Origin: Pandoraea sputorum
GTDB lineage: Bacteria; Pseudomonadota; Gammaproteobacteria; Burkholderiales; Burkholderiaceae
Length of the DNA: 64,000 nt
Reading direction: 5' to 3'
Assembly: GCF_000814845.2 (NCBI RefSeq)
Contig: NZ_CP010431.2
Span: forward strand, 2,418,001 to 2,482,000
Each line of letters opens with the position of its first letter. The stretch's first letter is position 1. The notes beneath the pieces were generated by a model. That model saw only the letters and a list, made by a program, of their open reading frames with translations, did not search any database and was not told the origin of the DNA. Positions 1 through 9,653 of this stretch are shown here, in pieces. The position numbers were made by a program, and so were the translations under genes.

Positions 1-690
1 AGGATCGACAGTGTCCGCGAGTACGGCGAGCACGGTGGAGCCGAGCGCGAAGGGAAACGCGTCGCGCTCCAGTCCGATTTGCATCGCGCGCCAGGAGACG
101 CCGGGGTGCTCGTGACGAACGAGCGCATCGAGCCGATGCCGGACCGTGTCGACGCACAGGCCGCGCTGAGCCAGCAGTTGCGATTCCGTGCGCAGATGGG
201 GAAGCAGGTCGTCGAACCACGGCGGCGTGGCCGTCATGGTGTTGGGGCGAGCACCCATGCGCGATGCAGGCGCTGGAGACCTGGCGCGCGTCGCGGCGTT
301 GCCGTGCATGCGTTCAAAGCGGCGCAGCGCGGGTACGGCGACCTCGTCACGTAGCATCGTGTAGATCTGATCGGCTGCGGCGGGGGCATCCCGTGCGATG
401 GACAGGCCTGATGCAAGGGCGCGTCCCCCTTGTGCATCCCGCGACGATGCCAGGTTGGCAGTGCGCCGCAGCACGAGCGAGAGTTCGTCGCCGTGTTCGC
501 GGGGAATCGCCTGTGCGACAGTGGTGATCCGAGGGCCCTGAGTCAGCATCAGAGCTGCCTGCTGCGCACGCGCGAAATCGCCGACGAGGCGCCGCGCGGG
601 TGTGGTCGATGGTGTAGGCGTCGCGCGCTCGACGCTCAACGCGTTGACGCGTGAAATGTAAGAAGGGGCGAGCGAGAGTTCGTGAGGCAT
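1..690 (-). CDS. Unrecognised protein, N-terminal part (runs off left edge)
   Basis: A minus-strand frame stays open from an ATG at 690 to the window edge, giving 230 codons with no stop, so the C-terminus lies outside. Third positions are strongly GC-biased over most of it, which favours real coding over the short plus-strand frames here. The protein begins MPHELSLAPSYISRVNALS and is Ala/Arg-rich. I see no signal peptide, membrane segment or catalytic motif. A second in-frame ATG at 237 (MTATPPWFDDLL) opens a more structured-looking, Leu-rich part and could be an alternative start. No good ribosome binding site precedes 690, so the start is uncertain. I do not recognise the family. The 244 bases between this gene and astE hold nothing I can name. 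Confidence 0.5.
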   Translation of the reverse strand, partial: MPHELSLAPSYISRVNALSVERATPTPSTTPARRLVGDFARAQQAALMLTQGPRITTVAQAIPREHGDELSLVLRRTANLASSRDAQGGRALASGLSIARDAPAAADQIYTMLRDEVAVPALRRFERMHGNAATRARSPAPASRMGARPNTMTATPPWFDDLLPHLRTESQLLAQRGLCVDTVRHRLDALVRHEHPGVSWRAMQIGLERDAFPFALGSTVLAVLADTVDP

Positions 691-934
691 GTCGTCGGTG
701 GACGGCCGGACGCGCGCGTTTTCCCGATTCCCTTTACCCGCGACGCCCGCGGCCGTTTCGCAGGAGAAATGAAGTGGGCGATGCTACCCGTATCCCCGCG
801 CGACGACGACGCCCGGACAGGCGTTTAAAACCGTTCATTCGCGATCCTGCGTAGGCGCCGTCGCACATTGCCAGTGACATGTCACCGGCATTCACGCAAA
901 ACGTCGCCAACCATCGGCCTGTCGGGCACCTGAT

Positions 935-2032
935 TTACTCAGGCACGACCATGACGCCTGCACGCAGGCCGTTCGCTACATTCGGATTGGGAAACACGAT
1001 GCGCTCTTCCGGATGCGAAACGGTGTAGGTGTTCTCGCCGTCGCGCGCTAGTACGGTACCTGCGGGATACGCCGTGAAGTTCGGCGTGTCGGCGGGCACG
1101 TCGAGGACGAATGCATCCGTACGGCGCACGATTTCGGCCGCCACCCGAAATCGTTTCGCCTGCAACACCTGTCCATCTTCGCGTGCCGCCATGTCACCGC
1201 CGGACAACCATCGGCGCAACGCGGCGTCGATGCCCGCGAAGTCGGCCAGCCGGTTCTCGCCGAAGGGCGCAACCTTGCCCAGCTCCAGCGTGCAACTCTC
1301 GGCCCCGAAACGGGCGCAAGTGTAGTAGGAGAACGTGACGGACGGCTGTTCAGTGCGCATCGTCGCTTCGATATCGGCGGCGGCGAGTGCGTCGAACCAG
1401 GCCGACTGAGGAGGACGTTCCGGCGTGCCAGGGACGACGGCAAAGCGAGGGAACAGTGAAGCGCGAATCGCGGTGTGCATGTCGACGTGACGTCGTTGAC
1501 GGCGAACGCCGTCTACCCCCGCAAAGAACTGCGCCACGATGACTTCCAACTCGCGTGCGCGCTGAACGGCAGGCGACTCGGCGCGCTTGGCGTGTGCACC
1601 CTGAAACAGGCGATTGAGGTCGTATTCGAGATAGCGCTTACCTGCGCGCACGGCATCCGGGTTGCCGAGCACTACGAGCACACGCTCGCGCAGCGTCAAT
1701 TTTCCGTCAGCGATGTCGTGCAAGATGCCGTCGACGATTTCGATGGGGGCGGTCTCGTCTCCGTGAATGCCGCAGGAGAGGATGGCGTCATAACGATGGC
1801 CAGGACGGCCCGTATGGCCTGCTGCGGATGCGGATGTGGCGTCGGAAGATTCGGACACATCTGACGTCGTGGGGGCAGCAACCATCCCCGGCGGCGTCAA
1901 TTCCAGCACACCCTCTGCGTGCCGCTGCCAGTGCACTCCGCAAGGATCGATGCCTGCGTCATGCGGATGATCTCGCGATTCGCGTACGTCACTGAGCCAA
2001 TGACGAAGGGCTGAACGTTTGGCGTCGGTCAT
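935..2032 (-). CDS. astE: Succinylglutamate desuccinylase
   Basis: Last step of the AST pathway: a zinc hydrolase that splits N-succinylglutamate into glutamate and succinate in the cytoplasm. The 365-residue product has the carboxypeptidase-like zinc signature GIHGDETAP (His90, Glu93) and the third ligand in DMHTA (His186). The ATG at 2032 (MTDAKRSAL) is chosen because AGGAG lies 10 bases upstream. Another in-frame ATG at 2041 sits too close to that site. Relative to E. coli AstE (about 320 residues) there is an insert near residues 45-75 rich in Ser/Thr/Ala. A plausible -10 (TAGAAT) lies at 2061-2066 on this strand. The gene is transcribed away from astD and astB rather than following astB, as it does in the usual ast operon. 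Confidence 0.93.
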   Translation of the reverse strand: MTDAKRSALRHWLSDVRESRDHPHDAGIDPCGVHWQRHAEGVLELTPPGMVAAPTTSDVSESSDATSASAAGHTGRPGHRYDAILSCGIHGDETAPIEIVDGILHDIADGKLTLRERVLVVLGNPDAVRAGKRYLEYDLNRLFQGAHAKRAESPAVQRARELEVIVAQFFAGVDGVRRQRRHVDMHTAIRASLFPRFAVVPGTPERPPQSAWFDALAAADIEATMRTEQPSVTFSYYTCARFGAESCTLELGKVAPFGENRLADFAGIDAALRRWLSGGDMAAREDGQVLQAKRFRVAAEIVRRTDAFVLDVPADTPNFTAYPAGTVLARDGENTYTVSHPEERIVFPNPNVANGLRAGVMVVPE

Positions 2033-3711
<1,679 letters not shown>

Positions 3712-3794
3712 TTCAGGCACAATGCCGCAGATTGCTGTACGCAGTGCAGTAGGTTTTTCGTCTCAGGGTTTGGGTTTTTCTCTCAGGAATTCAC

Positions 3795-5156
3795 ATGACG
3801 CGCTTTGCCCTCGAAGCCAACTTCGACGGATTGGTCGGCCCCACGCATAACTATGCGGGTTTATCGTTTGGCAACGTGGCGTCAGCCAACAACGCCAATC
3901 GCGTATCGAACCCGCGCGAGGCCGCGTTACAGGGGCTCGCCAAGATGAAAGCGCTGGCCGACATGGGCTATGCGCAGGGTGTGTTGCCGCCGCAGGAGCG
4001 TCCGTCGGTCGCGTTGTTGCGCACGCTCGGGTTTTCGGGGGACGACGGCACCGTCATTCGTGAGGCCGCTCGCAGCGCACCGGGACTACTGGGGGCCGCC
4101 TGCTCAGCGGCGAGCATGTGGACAGCCAATGCCGCGACCGTCAGTCCGTCGGCCGACACGTCCGACGCTCGCGTGCATTTCACTGCGGCGAACCTCTGCA
4201 GCAAGCTGCACCGCGCCATCGAACACGAGACCACGTCGCGCGTGCTGCGTGCCGCGTTTCCCGACGAGGCCCATTTTGCGCATCACGACGCGTTGCCCGG
4301 CTGGCCGTCGCTCGGCGATGAGGGCGCCGCCAACCACACGCGACTATGTGGCGCGTATGGCGAGCGCGGCGTCGAGTTCTTCGTCTACGGTCGCGACGAC
4401 CTCGCCACCGGCGCCGCGCCCCGGCGCTTTCCCGCCCGTCAGACGTTGCAGGCGAGTCAGGCCATCGCCCGCCTGCACGGTTTGAACGAGGCGGATGTCG
4501 TCTTCGCCCAGCAACATCCCGACGCCATCGACGCGGGCGTCTTCCATAACGACGTGATTGCGGTGGGCAACGGCAACGTGCTGTTCTGCCATGCACAGGC
4601 ATTCCTCGATCAGGCGGCCGTGCTGGCCACGCTGCGCGAACGGCTGGCCGCACAGGGCACGTCGCTCGAAGTCGTCGAGGTCTCGGCTACCGACGTGTCG
4701 ATGGAAGACACCGTGGGCAGTTACCTGTTTAACAGTCAGTTGCTTGCGAGAACGCCGGAGGCGCGGGGCGGCATGCGACTGGTCGTGCCACAGGAATGCC
4801 GCGAGCGCCCGGCAGTATGGCGTTATCTAGAGTCGCTAGTCGCCAGCGGTGGGCCGATTCGCGAGCTGCACGTTTTCGATTTGCGCGAAAGCATGCGTAA
4901 CGGTGGTGGACCGGCGTGTCTGCGGCTGCGGGTGGTGCTCACCGAGCAAGAACGTCAGGCGGCCCACGCGGGGTTGTGGATGGACGATACCCGCTACGCC
5001 ACCTTGACCGATTGGGTGAAGCGTCACTACCGCGACCGGTTGGCGGTGGCCGATCTCGCCGATCCTGCGTTGCTCGACGAGTGCCGCACCGCGCTCGACG
5101 AGCTGACGCAACTGCTTGCTCTCGGCAGCCTGTACCCCTTCCAGCGCGTGGCGTGA
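3795..5156 (+). CDS. astB: N-succinylarginine dihydrolase
   Basis: Second AST step: converts N2-succinylarginine to N2-succinylornithine, releasing ammonia and carbon dioxide. The 453-residue protein is close to the E. coli length (447). It opens with the family signature [15 protein letters not shown] and has the pentein-fold catalytic residues: His251 in [13 protein letters not shown] and Cys375 near the C-terminus in GGGPACLRL. The start is backed by an AGG-containing site seven bases upstream. It follows astD and precedes a flavin reductase gene by 64 bases. The arginine succinyltransferase (astA/aruFG) and transaminase (astC) that should act before and after it are not in this window. 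Confidence 0.95.
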   Translation: MTRFALEANFDGLVGPTHNYAGLSFGNVASANNANRVSNPREAALQGLAKMKALADMGYAQGVLPPQERPSVALLRTLGFSGDDGTVIREAARSAPGLLGAACSAASMWTANAATVSPSADTSDARVHFTAANLCSKLHRAIEHETTSRVLRAAFPDEAHFAHHDALPGWPSLGDEGAANHTRLCGAYGERGVEFFVYGRDDLATGAAPRRFPARQTLQASQAIARLHGLNEADVVFAQQHPDAIDAGVFHNDVIAVGNGNVLFCHAQAFLDQAAVLATLRERLAAQGTSLEVVEVSATDVSMEDTVGSYLFNSQLLARTPEARGGMRLVVPQECRERPAVWRYLESLVASGGPIRELHVFDLRESMRNGGGPACLRLRVVLTEQERQAAHAGLWMDDTRYATLTDWVKRHYRDRLAVADLADPALLDECRTALDELTQLLALGSLYPFQRVA

Positions 5157-5220
5157 GCGGTGCCGAGCGTGGTGCCGCCGTCAGCACATTCCGTTTTGCA
5201 ACGACAAAGGAGTCGATTCG

Positions 5221-5769
5221 ATGACGACGATCATTGGTTTGTCCGGCAGCCTCCGCAAGGGCTCTTACAACACGGCACTGCTGATGGCCGCCAAGGCGGA
5301 GGCACCGGCGGGCGTCACCCTGGACGTCAGAACCCTTCACGGCATTCCGCTGTATGACGGCGATCTCGAAGCGAGCGAGGGGATCCCGGCGGCGGTCACA
5401 GTTCTGAAGGATGCCATCGCACAGGCCGACGGCCTGCTGCTCGCGACACCCGAGTACAACAACGGCATACCGGGCGTGTTCAAGAATGCGCTGGATTGGC
5501 TATCGCGTCCGCCAGCAGATAGTGCGCGGGTGTTCCGCGACAAGCCGGTGGCGATCATGGGCGCATCGCCCGGCGGTTTCGGCACCATCCTCAGCCAGAA
5601 CGCCTGGTTGCCGGTGCTGCACACCTTACAAACCACGCCCTGGTGGCAGGGGCGGTTGATGGTGTCGCATGCGAACAAGGCCGTCGACGCGGATGGCAAT
5701 CTTGTGGACGACGCTGTGCGTCAACAAGTGAAGGATTTTGTCGCAGGCTTCGTCGAATTCCTAGGGTAG
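5221..5769 (+). CDS. NAD(P)H-dependent FMN reductase / quinone-chromate reductase family
   Basis: A 182-residue flavodoxin-like oxidoreductase (NADPH-dependent FMN reductase superfamily, ChrR/YieF type) expected to reduce FMN, quinones or other electrophiles with NAD(P)H in the cytoplasm. The FMN phosphate loop is GSLRKGSYN near residue 9. The typical PEYNNGIPGVFKNALDW motif follows at about residues 77-93, and SPGGFGTI contributes to flavin binding. The start is fixed by AAAGGAG eight bases upstream. It lies 64 bases after astB on the same strand, so readthrough is likely, but there is no obvious metabolic link to arginine degradation. The true electron acceptor cannot be told from sequence. 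Confidence 0.88.
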   Translation: MTTIIGLSGSLRKGSYNTALLMAAKAEAPAGVTLDVRTLHGIPLYDGDLEASEGIPAAVTVLKDAIAQADGLLLATPEYNNGIPGVFKNALDWLSRPPADSARVFRDKPVAIMGASPGGFGTILSQNAWLPVLHTLQTTPWWQGRLMVSHANKAVDADGNLVDDAVRQQVKDFVAGFVEFLG

Positions 5770-5899
5770 TGAAACCTTGCGGGGTAATTTAGTCGTTATT
5801 AATCATTGCGTTGTGATGATTTGTTAACGTTAAATATCGAGATTCGAGTGATCCGGAACCTTCCCCAATCGATCGTGACGAACCGATAAGCGACGCAAT

Positions 5900-5928
5900 T
5901 TTCCGATCGTCCACCGATGCACTATGCT
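5900..5928 (+). promoter_or_regulatory. Candidate sigma-70 promoter before DUF1488-type gene
   Basis: TTTCCG (5900-5905) and TATGCT (5923-5928) are separated by 17 bases and lie about 60 bases before the downstream start codon. The gap upstream (5770-5900) is unusually AT-rich and holds a perfect TTAACGTTAA palindrome at 5824-5833. This is pattern evidence only. Confidence 0.4.
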
Positions 5929-5987
5929 GGATGGAACGTGTCGGCCGACACGTCGATTGCGTCCTTTCGTCAACCGGGGGTGCCGCC

Positions 5988-6281
5988 ATGCAGATCGAGT
6001 TTCCGGATCACCGTCCCATGTTCAATTACGAAGAGCTGACGATCGAGTTTGCTGTCGTCGTCAATGGCCGCCCGATCGATTGTGCCGTCTCCGCCGAAGC
6101 GCTGGAATCCCACTTCCACGCCCACTCGGCACGCGCTGATGACCTGCTTCACGCGTTCGAACACGGTCGCAGCCGCATCCATGCCCTCACGCGCGAATAC
6201 CTCGCGATGGGACTTCCCGGTCCCGTCCTGCTGCGCAGCGGGCATTTCCGCTGGGCGCAAAGTCAGAGCGCGCGCCGTTAA
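5988..6281 (+). CDS. DUF1488-family small protein
   Basis: A 97-residue acidic protein beginning MQIEFPDHRPMFNYEE. The pattern FPD, a Tyr, an internal VVVNGRPIDCAVSAEALESHF and a C-terminal Arg/His helix resembles DUF1488 proteins, which are common in Burkholderiaceae and of unknown function. The ATG at 5988 is chosen because the domain begins there and a G-rich stretch (GGGGG) lies about 10 bases upstream. The frame is open further upstream to 5931, but that extension looks non-homologous. It appears monocistronic, followed by the repeat block. The family assignment is from memory of the pattern. Confidence 0.62.
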   Translation: MQIEFPDHRPMFNYEELTIEFAVVVNGRPIDCAVSAEALESHFHAHSARADDLLHAFEHGRSRIHALTREYLAMGLPGPVLLRSGHFRWAQSQSARR

Positions 6282-6374
6282 GCAACGGTCAACCGACAGT
6301 CGAGCGACATCCCGTAGTCAGCCGTCTTCCCATGAGGTGAAGGTAGGGCTCGGCGGGTTTCGCTCTGCCCCAAC

Positions 6375-6454
6375 GGGCCCAAAAGGGGCCAAAAAGGGGC
6401 CAAAAAGGGGCCGAAAAGGGGCCGAAAAGGGGCCCAAAAGCGCCAAAAAGGCCC
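6375..6454. repeat. Tandem 11-bp GGGGCC-A(4-5) repeat with phased A-tracts
   Basis: Roughly seven degenerate copies of an 11-bp unit, GGGGCCAAAAA or GGGGCCGAAAA, run head to tail. The A-tracts lie at 6381, 6391, 6402, 6414, 6425, 6436 and 6445, so their centres are spaced 9.5-11.5 bases, close to one helical turn. Helically phased A-tracts are a known cause of intrinsic DNA bending. The block sits within the 345-base gene-free stretch 6282-6626, about 50 bases before a good promoter. The Phe/Pro/Trp-rich minus-strand frame through it is an artefact of the repeat. Confidence 0.85.
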
Positions 6455-6502
6455 GAGATATTGACGCGCATCAAACCCCGGATGGTTAGGCATACGACTC
6501 AA

Positions 6503-6531
6503 TTGGCGCGCCATAGCGTTCGGCGTACACT
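6503..6531 (+). promoter_or_regulatory. Candidate sigma-70 promoter, first mini membrane protein
   Basis: TTGGCG (6503-6508) and TACACT (6526-6531) are spaced by exactly 17 bases and lie about 95 bases before the ATG at 6627. The paralogous gene downstream has a very similar element with the same spacing and identical -10, which supports both. Confidence 0.55.
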
Positions 6532-6626
6532 GATGTTGCCGCGAAAGAGGTTACTCCGCTAACGGATGTAGCGAACGAATGAAGGTTCGCGCGCGGCACC
6601 ATTGCCGATAACTAGAAGGAGTCGCT

Positions 6627-6836
6627 ATGGGCTCGGAATTTCGCGTCGTCATCGCCTCGATTGCGGCCTTCATGACGCTTGGCGGGGCATTCGCCACCAT
6701 TCACGGACTGCTCTACGACAAGACGCACGTGATGAACGGCGGTGTTATCACGGTGCTGTTCGGGATTTTGTTCGTTGTCGTGATGCTCACACCCTGGCCG
6801 CGCGACAGCGAGGCCGAGACCAAGTCAAAGTCCTGA
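6627..6836 (+). CDS. Small two-helix membrane protein (paralogue 1)
   Basis: A 69-residue protein with two predicted membrane helices: about residues 6-28 (VVIASIAAFMTLGGAFATIHGLL) and 36-54 (GGVITVLFGILFVVVMLTPW). It ends in a charged tail, DSEAETKSKS. AGAAGGAG lies five bases before the ATG, so translation is well supported. The pattern ASIAAF-LGG-FATIHGLL is repeated in the next gene at 7053, so the two are tandem paralogues. I do not recognise the family or function. It is expected in the inner membrane. Confidence 0.72.
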   Translation: MGSEFRVVIASIAAFMTLGGAFATIHGLLYDKTHVMNGGVITVLFGILFVVVMLTPWPRDSEAETKSKS

Positions 6837-6882
6837 CTTCCGACATTTTCGCTGCACGAAGGTCTGACCGGCGACGGTCGGC

Positions 6883-6911
6883 TTACCGTTTGCGCAACGG
6901 CGTCCTACACT
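6883..6911 (+). promoter_or_regulatory. Candidate sigma-70 promoter, second mini membrane protein
   Basis: TTACCG (6883-6888), a 17-base spacer and TACACT (6906-6911). The surrounding GGCGTnnTACACTGA resembles the promoter of the paralogue upstream, suggesting promoter and gene were duplicated together. Confidence 0.5.
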
Positions 6912-7052
6912 GAAATCGAGGGACGCCGTCGAAGCCATCCGAAGTTTGCGCGGCCCCGGGGTGCGCCGATGTGGCGATGCCGCCGGTCGCGTGAAGTCTC
7001 GCGATCGAAGCATTGGCTTCGCAACGGGCGTGGCCTCGTTGCGAGGTGACGT

Positions 7053-7244
7053 ATGTGCTCCGATACCCGCGTCTTCATTGCCTCCATCGCCGCGTTCGTG
7101 ATGCTAGGCGGCATTTTCGCCACAATCCACGGTTTGCTCTTCAACCTGCCCGAGGTGTCCCGCTACGGCGTGGCCGCCGTGCTGGCAGGGGCGACGTGCA
7201 CCGCCACGATGCTGATTCCGTGGGGTGCGCGTGACGAGTCGTGA
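7053..7244 (+). CDS. Small two-helix membrane protein (paralogue 2)
   Basis: A 63-residue protein with helices at about 7-30 (FIASIAAFVMLGGIFATIHGLLF) and 37-55 (YGVAAVLAGATCTATMLIPW), ending ARDES. Its first helix is nearly identical to that of the gene at 6627, and both second helices end in a Pro-Trp pair. The second helix has diverged, with Thr/Cys/Ala replacing the Val/Phe-rich core. GAGG lies a few bases before the ATG. It converges on the methyltransferase gene, whose stop is 30 bases away. Function is unknown. Confidence 0.66.
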   Translation: MCSDTRVFIASIAAFVMLGGIFATIHGLLFNLPEVSRYGVAAVLAGATCTATMLIPWGARDES

Positions 7245-7274
7245 CGATTCAACTGAGCGCGTTGCGCACCCGAC

Positions 7275-8024
7275 TTATGGCGCGGGCTTCTGTAGCCGTG
7301 CCCGCAGACACATGAACGCGGGGGCTTGGGATAGCTCGTCATAAAGCCGGGGGCTGACGGCTTTCATCTCCGGCAGCGGGAGCGGTTCGACCATGTGTTC
7401 AAGCCGCCAGCCAGCCGCTGCGGCGGCATTGAGAATGCCTGCCAGCGGACGACGGTAAGACTCGACAAAGGGCTTCGGCTCGCCGAACCCACTCCAGTAC
7501 ATCCCGAAGCGTGTGATCTCGAAGTAGCTGCGGTTGCGTCGCGTGCGCTCGTCGAGCCAGTCGCGCATGGGGTGTCCCATCGACCAGACCAACGTTGCGC
7601 CGGGTTTGGCGACGCGCGCGAATTCACGGAACGTCGGGCCGAGGTCTTCCACGTAATCGAGTGCGAGGGCGCTGACGATCGCGTCGAAGCTGTCGTCGCC
7701 GAGTGTGGCGAACGGTGCGCCGAGGTCCTGCACGTCGAAAGCGGCGGCCATGCCCTGGCAACGCTCGCGCGCCAGCGCGATCATTTCGGGCGTCACGTCG
7801 ATGCCATAGACGGTAGCCCCTTGCTCGACAAGCCACGCGCTGTTGATGCCCGGCCCGCAGCCCGCATCGAGCACATGCAGACCGGCGACGTCGCCCAGCA
7901 ACTGGCGCGTTGCAGGGCGCTCGTACAGCGCGTTGTGCGGCTTGGTGACGGCAATCTCCGCGTAACGTTCGGCGAAACTGGCGTAAGCGGTGCGTCCCAT
8001 CGACGGCGGTTCGGATGACGACAT
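7275..8024 (-). CDS. Class I SAM-dependent methyltransferase
   Basis: A 249-residue cytoplasmic methyltransferase of the UbiE/Methyltransf_11 type. The SAM-binding motif I, VLDAGCGPGINSAWL, starts near residue 54, followed by YGIDVTPEMIALAR (motif Post-I). DDSFDAIVSALALDYV and a GATLVWSMGHP segment complete the Rossmann core. The ATG at 8024 (MSSSEPPSMGRTAY) has GGAG seven bases upstream. The frame continues to 8147, but that extension lacks a ribosome site. The substrate cannot be inferred. It is divergent from the flavoprotein at 8286, with 261 bases between. Confidence 0.85.
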   Translation of the reverse strand: MSSSEPPSMGRTAYASFAERYAEIAVTKPHNALYERPATRQLLGDVAGLHVLDAGCGPGINSAWLVEQGATVYGIDVTPEMIALARERCQGMAAAFDVQDLGAPFATLGDDSFDAIVSALALDYVEDLGPTFREFARVAKPGATLVWSMGHPMRDWLDERTRRNRSYFEITRFGMYWSGFGEPKPFVESYRRPLAGILNAAAAAGWRLEHMVEPLPLPEMKAVSPRLYDELSQAPAFMCLRARLQKPAP

Positions 8025-8285
8025 TCGCGACTCCACGTGTGACGTCCTCGGCGCGAACGGCGAGCGTGCATCGGCAGCGGTGGCCGGGCAGGCGTCTCGA
8101 TCGCGACAGGACGGATGAAAAATGCGGGGGAGGGATTGTAACGCCAAAGCGTCGAATGTTCCGTGAGTGGCGGCTCCCCTGCGTCAAATCGACAGGGCGT
8201 TAGAGGGTTTCATACGTCACCGATGTGGGACAATGTCGGCCTTGCCGCGCGGGCTTCCCGCCGCCGGTCTTCTTCATATTCCAGC

Positions 8286-9584
8286 ATGCCCCCATTGAAC
8301 GCACCTCACCCCTCATCCGACGATCTGAATGCTGCCCCGAACCCCGCCATCGATGTTGTCGATGTGGCGGTGATCGGCGCGGGACCGGCCGGTCTGATGG
8401 CGGCCGAAGTGCTGTCGGCGGCGGGCTGGCGCGTGGACGTGTACGACGCCATGCCCTCGGTCGGACGCAAGTTCCTGATGGCGGGCAAAGGTGGCATGAA
8501 CCTCACGCATAGCGAACCCGCCGAGCCGTTCGTGGCGCGCTACGGCAAGCGCGCCGGGGCCGTCGGTCAGTGGTTGCGTCGTTTCAGCGCAGACGACGTG
8601 CGCTCGTGGTCGCATCGCTTGGGCGTCGACACGTTCGTGGGCACGTCCGGCCGAGTGTTTCCTGTCGACATGAAAGCAGCGCCGTTGTTGCGTGCGTGGC
8701 TTTCGCGGCTGCGCGCGTCAGGGGTGCGCCTGCATGTGCGGCACCGTTGGCTTGGATGGGACGAGAATGCCGCAGCAGGACCGAATCATCTGCGCTTTGC
8801 GACGCCGACCGGTGAGCGTCAGGTCTGTGCGAAAGCGGTGGTGCTGACGCTCGGCGGCGCGAGCTGGCCGCAACTGGGGTCGGACGCCGCGTGGGTGCCG
8901 TCATTGCGCGAGCACGGCGTGAGTGTCGCGCCGCTGATTCCGGCGAACGCGGGCTTCGAGGCGGACTGGACGCCGCACATGCGCGAGCGCTTCGCGGGTC
9001 ATCCTGTGAAGTCCGTCACGATGACGTTGCCCGACGGCACCACGCGCCAGGGCGAATTCGTGATCTCCGAACACGGCATCGAAGGCAGTCTCGTCTATGC
9101 GATGTGCGCGCCGATTCGCGACGCCATCCGGTCGAGCGGCAGCGCGCAGGTCTATCTGGATTTGCTGCCGGACTGGAGCGCAGAGCGCGTGGCGGCAGAA
9201 GTGGCGCGTCAGCGCGGGTCACGTTCGATGGCGAGCCACTTGCAGAGTCGTCTGGGTATCGCGGGCGTGAAGGCCGCACTGCTGCGCGAATGCTTGTCTC
9301 GCGAGACGTTCAACGACCCCGCAGCGCTGGCCGCAGGGATTAAGCGCTTGCCGCTGACATTGCTCAGAGTCCGGCCGATTGCCGAAGTCATCAGCAGCGC
9401 TGGTGGCGTGTCGCTGGAATCGCTGGATGCTCAACTGATGGTCAAGGCGCTGCCCGGCGTGTTCTGTGCGGGCGAGATGCTGGACTGGGAGGCGCCCACT
9501 GGGGGCTATCTGCTGACGGCCTGCTTTGCGAGCGCCTGTGTGGCGGGAGATGGCGCGGCCGCTTACCTCGAAGCGAACCGCTGA
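8286..9584 (+). CDS. HI0933/YhiN-type NAD(P)/FAD-dependent oxidoreductase
   Basis: About 432 residues in the BaiN/YhiN flavoprotein family (HI0933-like, TIGR03862 type). The FAD dinucleotide-binding motif is VAVIGAGPAGLMAAEVL near residue 22, followed by the family hallmark GRKFLMAGKGGMNLTHSEP. A C-terminal flavin motif reads ALPGVFCAGEMLDWEAPTGGYLLTACFASA. The family is widespread, and its physiological substrate is mostly unsettled. The start is uncertain: ATG 8286 has no clear Shine-Dalgarno, and an in-frame ATG at 8223 is the alternative. It is followed by a hairpin and a convergent methyltransferase gene. Confidence 0.85.
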   Translation: MPPLNAPHPSSDDLNAAPNPAIDVVDVAVIGAGPAGLMAAEVLSAAGWRVDVYDAMPSVGRKFLMAGKGGMNLTHSEPAEPFVARYGKRAGAVGQWLRRFSADDVRSWSHRLGVDTFVGTSGRVFPVDMKAAPLLRAWLSRLRASGVRLHVRHRWLGWDENAAAGPNHLRFATPTGERQVCAKAVVLTLGGASWPQLGSDAAWVPSLREHGVSVAPLIPANAGFEADWTPHMRERFAGHPVKSVTMTLPDGTTRQGEFVISEHGIEGSLVYAMCAPIRDAIRSSGSAQVYLDLLPDWSAERVAAEVARQRGSRSMASHLQSRLGIAGVKAALLRECLSRETFNDPAALAAGIKRLPLTLLRVRPIAEVISSAGGVSLESLDAQLMVKALPGVFCAGEMLDWEAPTGGYLLTACFASACVAGDGAAAYLEANR

Positions 9585-9594
9585 TCCGATGCTT

Positions 9595-9616
9595 GCCGAC
9601 GGCGTTCGCCGTCGGC
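9595..9616. terminator. Perfect hairpin between convergent genes
   Basis: A perfect 10-bp inverted repeat (GCCGACGGCG, its complement, and a TT centre) lies between the convergent flavoprotein and methyltransferase genes. It lacks a T-run, so it may be a weak or bidirectional terminator or an mRNA 3'-end stabiliser. Confidence 0.5.
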
Positions 9617-9653
9617 GCTTACTGAATCACTTGCCGGTCATGCATCCCCGAGC

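Noticed and set aside
6278..6514. Phe/Pro/Trp-rich minus-strand frame
   Set aside because: It is produced entirely by the 11-bp GGGGCC-A repeat. It has no ribosome site and no protein-like composition outside the repeat.
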